From Eopsaltria australis (lineage: Eukaryota > Chordata > Aves > Passeriformes > Petroicidae), in contig JAVTVJ010000657.1 of assembly GCA_034509425.1 (NCBI GenBank), positions 265,990 to 329,989 of the forward strand: a stretch of 64,000 nucleotides of DNA, in the 5' to 3' direction. Below, in pieces: positions 56,772 to 64,000 of this stretch. The notes below the pieces were generated by a model. That model did no database searches and was not told the DNA's origin. It was given only the letters and a program-made list of their open reading frames with translations. The position numbers were made by a program, and so were the translations under genes. Each line of letters starts with the position of its first letter. The stretch's first letter is position 1.

Positions 56772-57421
56772 CTATTCCCTCCAGTCCTCCAGTTCTTTTG
56801 CCAGCTGGTTTCCAAATAGCGTGGGACTATTTTTGTAGCCTTGAACCAAGACTGTCCAGGTGAGTTGGGTCTTCCTTCCTGTTTCAGGGTTTTCCCACTC
56901 AAAGGCAAAAATTTCTTGGCTGTCCTTATGCACAGGAATGCAGAAAAAGGCATCTTTAAGATATAAACAGTGAACCACCCTAATTCGTCTGTTAGTGTAG
57001 TCAAAAGTGTGTAAGGATTGGCTACAACTGGATGTATGTCTTCTGTTATTTTGTTAATCTCCCTTAGATCCTGCACTAATCGATAACTCTTACCATCTGC
57101 TTTCTTCACTGGTATAATTGGGGTGTTATACTTGGATTCACATTCCACTAGCAACCCAAATTTGAGAAACTTCTCAATTATGGGTGCTAGTCCTTGGCGA
57201 CCTGCTAATTTCAGAGGGTATTGTTTTTGCCTTACCGGTGTAGCTCCTGCTTTGAATGTAATACTTACAGGTTCAGCTCTTTTGGATCTCCCAGGGATAT
57301 CATTGGCCCATACTATAGGACTGACAGCATCTTCTATTTCTTTGGGAATTTTTCCATGGCATTCCTGTATAAGAATAGCTGCTGCTTCTACAAATTTAGA
57401 TTCAGGAATTATGACTTTTAC
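56772..57421 (-). pseudogene. pol: ERV-A RT N-terminal half, frameshifted
   Basis: Two frames are needed. The first (from about 57421) has VKVIIPESKFVEAAAIL, TPIIPVKKADGKSYRLVQDL and [20 protein letters not shown]. Near 56970 it is out of frame with [20 protein letters not shown] and [19 protein letters not shown], which continues to TAG 56772-56774 after LEDWRE. The usual LPQGF box reads VLVQGY here. A frameshift, one stop and the frame break at the G-run (57421) separate it from its neighbours. Confidence 0.88.
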
Positions 57422-58100
57422 CCCCCCCCATCTCTGGAGAATTTAACTTCTGCCTCTAATTTCTCCAATAAATCTCTGCCCAATAATGGCATTGGTGAAT
57501 TTGGCATATACAGGAACTGGTGTGTCACCCAGTGTTTTCCCAATTTGAATTTTAAAGGTTGGAAGAAAGGCCGTGTTTCACTTACCCCGGTGGCTCCTAC
57601 CACATCCACAGTCTCTTGGCTCAGTTTACCTTTTAAAGTATTTAATACAGAAGAGGTCGCCCCTGTGTCAACCAGAAATTCAACATCCTCATTTCCCAGC
57701 TTAACTATAACTGAAGGCTCCGCTGGGGGTGATGCCCTTGGTTGCTGTCTATCATCATCCACAGCTAGTTCTGGAGCTGGGGGTGTCTTTTTCGTTCGTG
57801 CATTTTTCCAGTGTCCCTTCTGCTTGCAAATGGCACATTGGTCCTCAGCTAGAGGAAAACGGGGTCCCCTCTTTGGTGAGTTGGATGACTTTCCCTCATT
57901 GTGGTTTTTCTTATGGTGGGGCTTATTCTGTTTGTTCTTATCTACTGAATCCCTGTTCTGATATACTTGCCAGGCTATTTTCAGCATCTCACTTATATCC
58001 ATTACCCCCCTTTTTTGCAGTTTTTTCCTTATATCATCTGTTGACTGGCCCATAAAAATGTAAGCCAGCTGGAACTTCTGATCAGGTGCTTCGAAATCCA
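57422..58100 (-). CDS. gag-pro: ERV-A Gag end (capsid tail, nucleocapsid) fused to protease
   Basis: One open frame runs from FMGQSTDDIRKKL through a Lys-rich nucleocapsid with a single zinc-knuckle region CAICKQKGHW, and on into an aspartic protease: VEFLVDTGATSSVLN (catalytic DTG) and SPMPLLGRDLLEKLEAEV. The fourth zinc ligand (Cys) is absent; the position reads Arg. There is no stop between gag and pro, where gammaretroviruses have an amber readthrough codon: the boundary reads AVDDDRQQ, with TGATAG present two bases out of frame. A run of nine G (plus 57421-57429) breaks the frame to RT. Confidence 0.85.
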
Positions 58101-58816
58101 GTTGTGTATTTCCGTGCAGCCTCTTTAAGCCTATTCAGAAACTCTGTAGGAGTCTCATTTGGATTTTGTTTGATCTCAAATAATTTAGAAAAATTCACTA
58201 CTTTAGGAAGGCCACATCTCAACCCATAAACCACCAATTTCTGAAACTGCTTTAATTTTGCCATTTGCTCAGGGACATTGGGATCCCAGACAGGGTCAGA
58301 GAGTGGGTATATGTCATTAGGCATCCCCTGGAGAGTTCCAGCTGCAATTTGGGCCTGTATAGCATCTGTGGCAGCTTTATTAACCATCTCCCTTTCTGTG
58401 CTATCTAGTAATTCATCCAGCATCACATTCAAGTCTCCCCAATCAGGGTTTTGAGCCCTTATAGCCCTCTCTACCCGTATGGCTTCTTTCTCTGGGTTGT
58501 CACTATGCTTTCCAACAGAGTCTTTCCGCGTCTGCAGCTCTGCAAGAGAGAATGGTGTCTTTATATAAATCACTCTCTGATTTCCCACAGCCTGTCTCAG
58601 AGGCACTTCTAGAGCAGGCCCTTCCCTTCCCCTTTCATCTCTTTTTGATCTTGTGCGCCCTGCAATTGGACTAGCAACACTTATAGCTTCTTGGGCTATT
58701 TTTCCCCTCCTCCTGCCACCCTCCTCTCGGGGACCATCTGTATCCACATCATCCTATTCCATTTTAATCCTAGCACTGGCAGAGCGGCGGAGGGGGAATC
58801 TGGCATGGTCGTCTCT
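58082..58816 (-). pseudogene. gag: ERV-A capsid region
   Basis: The frame from just inside the LTR-B insertion has TAG at 58754-58756 and then 221 codons. It includes TPFSLAELQTRKDSVGKHSD, AQNPDWGDLNVMLDELLDS, LPKVVNFSKLF and the major homology region IKQNPNETPTEFLNRLKEA, followed by RKYT, as in gammaretroviral capsids. A one-base shift near 58095-58105 puts the tail (QKFQLAYIFMGQ) in the next frame. Capsid would form the core shell; this copy is broken. Confidence 0.88.
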
Positions 58817-58821
58817 GTCCC

Positions 58822-60469
58822 TGTCGTGGTTTTAGTTCGCTTATTCAGGTTTGTGGCTAAATGCCAGCACACTTACCTAAATTTACTTGATTGCTTGTTG
58901 TGAGATAAGGATTAGGAGTAGGCAAAGCAGGCTCAAACTTTATAAAGTACAAAGAAGTTTTATTAATATATCTAAGACAAAGGGAAAAAAGAAAAACTCA
59001 AGAAAAAAAACCAGAACAAACTCCCCAGACCACCCCTCCTTCCCCACCTCTCCATTTCATTCTCCCTGACAACATACAAAAGACAACACTTTGACTTCCA
59101 GTCAGTTTACCACCTCAGAAACAGCTCTTGTTCCAGTTCATTTAGGAAGAGAAGTTTCTTTTGCTTACACCATGGATCTTCTGTAAGAAAAATACAGTTT
59201 TTATGGGTCTTCTGCCTCACCATTAACCGCCGCCCGGAGTAAAGTCCAGCTTAATGGTGGATCTCCCACACCAGTAGCCTTCCCACAGCCACTATGGTGG
59301 GTTATGAACAGTCCACAGGGTACCTGTTTTAAGGATGCTTAGTTCAATTGCAGCAACAAAGAAAATCCCTTCTTCTGTGCTTAGCAACACAGGTTCTCCT
59401 GACAACTCAGCTTCTCTAGCATTCTCCCCGGGACCAAGGCTCTGGATCACAGCCTCTCCTCTCTCTTGGTTCTAGTTTCTCATTAAGCTGTATTTTTTTA
59501 ACACTTACTTGTCTGTACTTAGGTATTTCAGTTCATTGGCTGCAATAAGAACCTCACATCCCCTTTTGGACTATATCTTCATATATTACAGAGAATTATT
59601 AGCTCAGTCCCCAACCATGGTTCTCCAAAAGAGTTTTCAGCTTCACTCTTGAAGCAACTTCCCATGCACCCCCTCCTTCTAGGTATCAGTTCTGCTTTCC
59701 TCACTGACTGTAAAGTCTCTGCGCTGCACTATGTAGATGTCCTCACTCGTTCCTCTCTCTGCGAGGAAGGATGGGTGTCTGTGAGTTTAGTCCAGGCATG
59801 GAGAGAGTTAATCTCTGTCTCTCTCTCTCCCGGCAAGTGTGAGGATCACTGCTCCTCTGCCGGGCTGTTTAGAAACAGGTCCGAGCTGGCATGCCAGACG
59901 CTCTCAAGAGTCTGCTGCCCGGCTCTGCCGGAGCTGCTCGGCCTGTGTAGGGCCATCTGGCCCGGCGGGTGACAGGGCAGGGCCTGGCCCGAGCTGGATG
60001 GAGTCCGGCCCGGTCCTTGCCTGGCCCGGCTCTCCCTCTTGTGTAGCTGGCACACCGGCTGAGCTGGATCTGCTGAAAATTCCAATCGTTTCCTCCCCCA
60101 TGCCTGCCCGGCTGCAGCGGCACGGCTGCCGTAAAAACCTCCCTTCCCCCCCCCATCCCTCCTTTGGAAAGGGCGGGGGGGGGCGGGGGGGGGGAAGCGC
60201 TTGGGCCTTACCAGCGAGAGAAGCAGGAGCTGCTCCTCTCTACACAGCAGCAGCAGGTCCAAAGAGAGAGCGTCAGAGAGTCTCTGCTTATATATGGTTT
60301 TTTTCCTTGAAGGCGGACCAACTTTTTAATTGGTTTACTTACCTATCAATTCTTAAAACTACCTGATTATTGGCTCTCTCTCTCGCAGGAAGGAAGTTGT
60401 ATTTCTTCCTGCATTCCTGCAGCCCAGATCACTTCCTAGATTTTGACCCCTCTGGCCTAACCCAGGACA
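58822..60469 (-). mobile_element. Solo LTR-B inside ERV-A gag
   Basis: 1648 bp, reverse orientation, TGTCCTGGGTTAG to AACCACGACA on the minus strand, with a perfect 5-bp duplication GTCCC (58817-58821 and 60470-60474). It is colinear with 39967-41565, including the TATA (ATATATAAGC) and AATAAA motifs. It separates the proline-rich spacer from capsid, so it is younger than ERV-A. Open frames within it are shadows. Confidence 0.94.
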
Positions 60470-60474
60470 GTCCC

Positions 60475-61097
60475 CCCTTTCAGAAAAGTAACTTGGATCA
60501 GGCACGTCCCACCCGCCTCTGGTCAGGGTAGCTTTGCCCCTCTCCCCAACGCTGGAGGAGCGGCGAAGCTGAGATCAAGGGTACCTCGATCGAGGGTACT
60601 CATCCCAGGCTCGGGCCAGGTCGGGTGGCAGGGGCCAGTTAGGCTCTGCTCCCGGTCCGCGCCCCACCCAGGGGCGGTCAGGAGCCAGCAACAAGCCAGC
60701 CCCCTCTCCGCCCTCTCCGTGCCTTCGCCCGCCCCCTGTGTGGTCAGGGGGCCAATCGGCCTCCGCTTTCGGTCTGTGCCCGCCCCGTGGGCGGTCGGGG
60801 GGTGAGAGCCAGCCGGCCTCTGCCCCCGCCCTGTGCCCGCCCCGTGGGCGGTCGGGGGGCGAGGGCCAGCCCGCCCCCTCCCCACGCTTTTCCCCGCCCC
60901 CAGAGTGGTCAGGGGGCGAGGGCCTGCTTGCCTCCCACCCCGCCCCACGCCCAGCCCCCGGATAGTCGGGGGGCCGGTTGGTCTCCGCCCCCGCCCCCGC
61001 GTTCGGAGCGGGCGGGGGAGGAGGAGGAGGGGGAGGGGGCGGTGGCGCTGGCGCCTGCGGAGCCGGCGGAGCCGGTGGGGGTGCTGGCTGCGCGCCT
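60475..61097 (-). pseudogene. gag: ERV-A Gag proline-rich spacer (p12-like)
   Basis: A very GC-rich stretch between matrix and capsid. On the minus strand it codes Pro/Gly/Ala-rich sequence (PPPAPPAPQAPAPPP) and degenerate repeats built on PPDRPRGGHR, about 20 residues long (60730-60900). Gammaretroviral Gag has a proline-rich p12 in this place. It is longer here than I would expect. The frame differs from that of matrix, so there is a shift near 61110-61200, where low complexity makes the point hard to fix. All three frames are open over long parts because of composition. Confidence 0.65.
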
Positions 61098-61601
61098 CTA
61101 TCGCCCGCCCCCAACTGCACCGGCTGTAATGGCGGCGGTGGCACAGGGGGGCGATCCCCCCCTGCCCGTACGCAAAGCTGGGGCCACCATGTCCATAACA
61201 TCTGTTTCCTCCGTTTCGTTAGTCACTAGCTGCCTTCTCCTCCTCCTCACGTTTCCTCTCCCTTTTACAACCATCTCCAAACAGCCTTTCTGCACCTCAT
61301 ATGCCTCCTCTCTATTCAGTAATATGGTAAAAAGTTCTGCGTATTTTAACTCATCAAACCTGCGCAGAGCTCGCAATTCTACCATTAGCTCTGTGCCTAT
61401 TTCATTTTCTAGACTCCCAAAGCGTGGCCACACTCTCTATCCTCCTAATTTTAACGTCGGCCAGACCCATGTACAGAGTCTTATCAGCTCCTGTGTGTCC
61501 AAGGGGGTCCTTCTTCCCGTTAAATATTGCCAGTTTTTCAATACCAGATCTAATGGAGATTCTCCGGCGACTTGCACATTCTCCGAAAAATTACACCCCA
61601 T
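61098..61601 (-). pseudogene. gag: ERV-A Gag matrix region, one internal stop
   Basis: ATG at 61601 gives MGCNFSENV: Gly2 suits myristoylation and Cys3 could be acylated. The first part has PLDLVLKNWQYLTG and DTQELIRLCTWVWPTLKLGG, then TAG at 61437-61439. The same frame continues RVWPRFGSLENEIGTELMVE and a basic patch RRRRRQL. The WP-rich core is reminiscent of gammaretroviral matrix. Frames opening upstream of this ATG use non-ATG starts in the leader. Confidence 0.72.
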
Positions 61602-61719
61602 TTCACTTATAAAAAGAGAAATCAGCCAGGAAAAAACTGTCTCTCTCTCTAGTTGTAACTGCTTAGAAACGAGCCTTAAACAGCCAAATTGCACGCACGA
61701 GAAAACATGTTAAAGTTTT

Positions 61720-61790
61720 CTCAACCGGGACTCGAACCTGCGATCCCCAGCTTGAAGTTTTCAGTTCAGCGCCTTAAGCCACTGAACCAA
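61720..61790 (-). other. tRNA-Ser-like sequence in the ERV-A leader
   Basis: The minus strand contains TTCAGTGGCTTAAGGCGC (A-box-like, as in tRNA-Ser/Leu), an anticodon-arm-like GCTGAACTGAAAACTTCAAGC (described, with a TGA-type loop) and GCAGGTTCGAGTCCC, a perfect B box. The T stem has mismatches, the acceptor arms do not pair, and the long variable arm is short or missing. So it is not a functional tRNA gene as it stands. It lies about 350 nt after the primer site and 120 nt before the gag ATG. Confidence 0.55.
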
Positions 61791-62119
61791 CATGCAGGTG
61801 TTGTCCTACTCACCAACCTCCTGTGGTTTAACTGGAGAGCGTCCTCTCCTTACCACGATTTTGCAGGAAGAGGGCTAATTTCCCCCCCCTTTTAGGGGCC
61901 TCTCAGACCCCCCCTGCCCAACCTCCCAACCTCCCTCCTGGTGCTAGTACAATACCGAAGTACGTCTCCCCCGCTTTCACTCACCTCTTTTGTGATTTCA
62001 GGCGCTGGGTCCTAGAACCCGGTCACAGCCTTGGACTGCCGCTTAACCGCGTAGGTGCCGGCGAAGGGGCTAGGCGAGATATTCTCAGACCAAAACTGCA
62101 ACTTTTCGGGGTCTCTAGG

Positions 62120-62137
62120 GTCCCGGTGGAGTCACCA
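62120..62137 (-). promoter_or_regulatory. ERV-A primer-binding site, tRNA unassigned
   Basis: Five bases after the 5' LTR the minus strand reads TGGTGACTCCACCGGGAC, the right place and TGG start for a primer site. From memory it shares 13 of 18 bases with the tRNA-Trp site of avian leukosis viruses and fits no common tRNA exactly. Confidence 0.6.
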
Positions 62138-62142
62138 ATGAC

Positions 62143-62599
62143 TGATGCCTTTTTCTGGTCTTAGGAAATAAAGGCTCAGACACGGTGAAAGGGTTGGGGG
62201 TTGTTTACCTCGGTATTTTAATAGGATCCCGTTCGATGGCTTCTGCCGTCCAGGTAGAACACGCCGCAAAAGCCCCCTCCTCCCAATAGAGTATACAATT
62301 AAAGACTCTACACATTAGCATATCTACCAGGAGGGCCCAATAAGGGGCCTGGGTGGGCTAACTTCTAGTTTACAAAATCTATCCTACTAGGAGACCTTGA
62401 GGGCTCACGAAAACAGGGTGTTTGGTCTTCTAACTCTACGCGGTTTCAGGGGTGTTTAGTCTACTGGCCTACTAAACACCATGAAACCGGGCTAAACTAT
62501 CACCTAAGGCATCACAAGTATGCATACTAATACTTGTGAATATAGGGAACAGTGTAAGAAATATTCAGGAGAAAAGCAGAAAAAATCCCTCAGGCATCA
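62143..62599 (-). repeat. ERV-A 5' LTR
   Basis: 457 bp, four substitutions from 52646-53102. The target copy CTAT follows at 62600-62603. Confidence 0.97.
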
Positions 62600-62603
62600 C
62601 TAT

Positions 62604-62963
62604 ATATATAGTCTTATAATTTAGCATAGAACATGGGGCATCTAAATGAATCTCCATCACCCATTTCCTCTGTGAAACTAGCTAGCTAGCCAAAACTGTG
62701 CCCTCATTTAAAAAAACACAACATATTAGAACAGTGTCACAGCAGAGAAATTAAAAGACACTATTTGCTCTAACTGTTAAAGTCTTGCTTGAGGTTACCT
62801 TACTTCTGCAAACTTACTTGTAAATCTTAACTCTACTGATTCTGTTTGTCCTGGAAATAACTGCAGGATTTTGCTGGTTAAATATATTCTGTATTCATTA
62901 TAAATGTAATATGATAAGGAATAAATAAATACTTCATTATGAAAACTGAGATATTTAACCATC
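62604..62963. other. Unique DNA between ERV-A and LTR-B
   Basis: Short AT-rich stretch with a small CTAG repeat (AACTAGCTAGCTAGCC, about 62678). No gene seen. Confidence 0.5.
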
Positions 62964-64000
62964 TGTCCTGGGTTAGGCCAGAGGGGTCAAAATCTAGGAA
63001 GTGATCTGTGCTGCAGGAAGGAATACAACTTCCTTCCTGGGAGAGAGAGCCAATAATCAGGTAGTTTTAAGGATTGATATGTAGGTGAACCAATTAAAAA
63101 GTTGATCCGCCTTCGGGGAAAAAACCATATATAAGCAGAGACTCTCTGATGCTCTTCCTCTTTGGACCTGCTGCTGTGTAGAGAGGAGCATCTCCTGCTT
63201 CTCTCCCGGGTAAGGCCCCAGCCCCCCCCACTCCTTCCAAGGAGGGGGGCGGTGGCTGAAGGGAGGTTTGGAGCGGCCGTGCCGCTGCAGCTGGGCATGG
63301 GGGAGGAAACCGGCTGGAATGTTCAGCAGATACAGCTCAGCCGGTGTGCCAGCTACACGAGACAGGGCCAGGCCCCTGCTCCGGGCCAGGCAAGGACCGG
63401 GCCGGCTCCATCCAGCTCGGGCCAGGCCCTGCCCTGTCACCCCGGGCCCAGATGGCCCCACCAGGCCGAGCCAGCTTGGCCGAGCCAAGCAGAGACTCTG
63501 AGAGCGTCTGGCATTCAGCTCAGACCTGTTCAAGCAGCCCGGCAAAGAGCACGTGATCCTCACACTGCCAGAGAGAGAGAGAGACAGAGATTAACTCTCT
63601 CCATGCCTGGACTAAACTTACAGACACCCATCCTTCCTTGCAGAGAGAGGAACGAGTGAGGACATCTGCATAAATGCAGCACAGAGACTTTACAGTCAGT
63701 GAGGAAAGCAGAACTGATACCTACAGGGAGGTGCATGAGAAGTGCTTCAAGAGTGAAGCTGAAAACTCTTTTGGAGAACCATGGTTGAGGACTGAGCTAA
63801 TAAATTCTCTGTAATATATGAAGACAGAGTCCAAAAAGGGGAATGTGAGGTTCTTATTGCAGCCAATGAACTGAAATACCTGGGTAAAGACAAGTAGGTG
63901 TTGAAAAAGTACAGCCTGATGAGAAACTGGAACCAAGAGAGAGGAGAGGCTGTGACCCAGAGCCCTGGTCCCGGGGAGAATGCTAGAAAACCTGAGTTGC
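62964..64000 (+). mobile_element. LTR-B, 5' part, runs off the window
   Basis: From TGTCCTGGGTTAGGCC to the window end, colinear with the first two-thirds of 39967-41565, including the TATA box (CATATATAAGC, about 63128) and the GC-rich middle. Whether it is a solo LTR or the start of a provirus cannot be told here. The left flank (CCATC) is available to test for a duplication once the right end is known. Confidence 0.93.

Larger units (their letters stand above)
52646..62599 (-). mobile_element. ERV-A: gammaretrovirus-like provirus with nested LTRs
   Basis: A 9954-bp provirus flanked by the 4-bp duplication CTAT (52642-52645 and 62600-62603) within a TA-rich tract. About 2.34 kb of it is later insertions (LTR-E and LTR-B with their duplications), so the original was about 7.6 kb. 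Order on the minus strand: 5' LTR, primer site, leader with a tRNA-like sequence, gag, pro, pol, a largely deleted env, purine tract, 3' LTR. The gammaretrovirus-like call rests on the 4-bp duplication, the capsid homology region, the RT and integrase motifs and the GPF-type integrase end. The two LTRs differ at four of 457 positions by hand count. Confidence 0.95.

Noticed and set aside
57221..57961. 246-codon plus-strand open frame
   Set aside because: It is antisense to ERV-A pro and RT, which show clear protease and RT motifs on the minus strand.
58899..60469. LTR-B ends placed at ATCTCACA (41489 and 58899)
   Set aside because: The sequence stays homologous for about 75 bp more in both copies. 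The longer ends give perfect duplications CTAGC and GTCCC.
60470..60490. A purine run (AAAGGGGGGAC on minus) next to LTR-B, looking like a polypurine tract of a provirus extending rightward
   Set aside because: Once the true LTR-B end at 58822 was found, GTCCC proved to be the 5-bp target duplication on both sides. The purines belong to ERV-A gag.
60787..61713. 308-codon plus-strand open frame
   Set aside because: Antisense to ERV-A gag in a GC-rich segment where all frames tend to be open.
61720..61790. A functional tRNA-Ser gene
   Set aside because: B box and A-box-like parts are present but the acceptor arms do not pair and the T stem has mismatches, so only a tRNA-like relic is claimed.
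1..64000. CRISPR arrays, bacterial operons, riboswitches or origins
   Set aside because: The window is vertebrate (CR1 LINEs, avian ERVs). Tandem repeats found have no spacer structure.

Overview
The window looks like bird genomic DNA, most likely from a songbird. It carries 5'-truncated CR1 LINEs, many endogenous retroviruses (ERVs) with avian-type LTRs, and AT-rich unique DNA between them. I found no convincing host protein-coding gene, rRNA gene, intact tRNA gene or CRISPR array. About half of the 64 kb is ERV or LTR sequence, so this reads as a gene-poor stretch that has absorbed many retroviral insertions. Family names used here (LTR-A to LTR-G) are mine.

Layout. 1-10 kb: unique AT-rich DNA, a solo LTR-A (2276-2733), a GAAAAA microsatellite (4132-4302) and a 932-bp solo LTR-G (8669-9600, 5-bp target duplication). 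10581-16708 (+): a nearly complete, young ERV-L-class provirus ('ERVL-D') with two 548/549-bp LTRs, a 5-bp target duplication, a tRNA-Lys-type primer site, and gag, pro and pol all in one reading frame, broken only by stop codons. 17-24 kb: unique DNA with CR1 tails, a GC-rich island and a second solo LTR-A (22039-22497, 4-bp duplication).

24191-36018 (-): an old, decayed relative of ERVL-D that has itself been invaded. A young provirus ('ERV-C', 26815-31512, 6-bp duplication) sits in its pol, an LTR-B fragment in its gag and an LTR-F in its leader. ERV-C has betaretrovirus-like gag and integrase remnants but an alpharetrovirus-like env. 36-52 kb: mostly unique DNA with a complete 1.6-kb solo LTR-B (39967-41565), a CR1 3' end, an LTR-F and a solo ERVL-D LTR (47537-48060).

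52646-62599 (-): a gammaretrovirus-like provirus ('ERV-A') flanked by a 4-bp duplication, with gag, pro, pol and a largely deleted env. It has a solo LTR-E inside pol and a solo LTR-B inside gag. The window ends inside another LTR-B (62964 onward).

All three young proviruses have LTR pairs about 99% identical by my hand count, so they are recent, yet each carries stops, frameshifts or deletions. The two ERVL copies can be compared with each other. That comparison shows that their unusual hydrophobic Gag N-terminus, and an amber codon exactly between gag and pro, are family traits rather than accidents of one copy.
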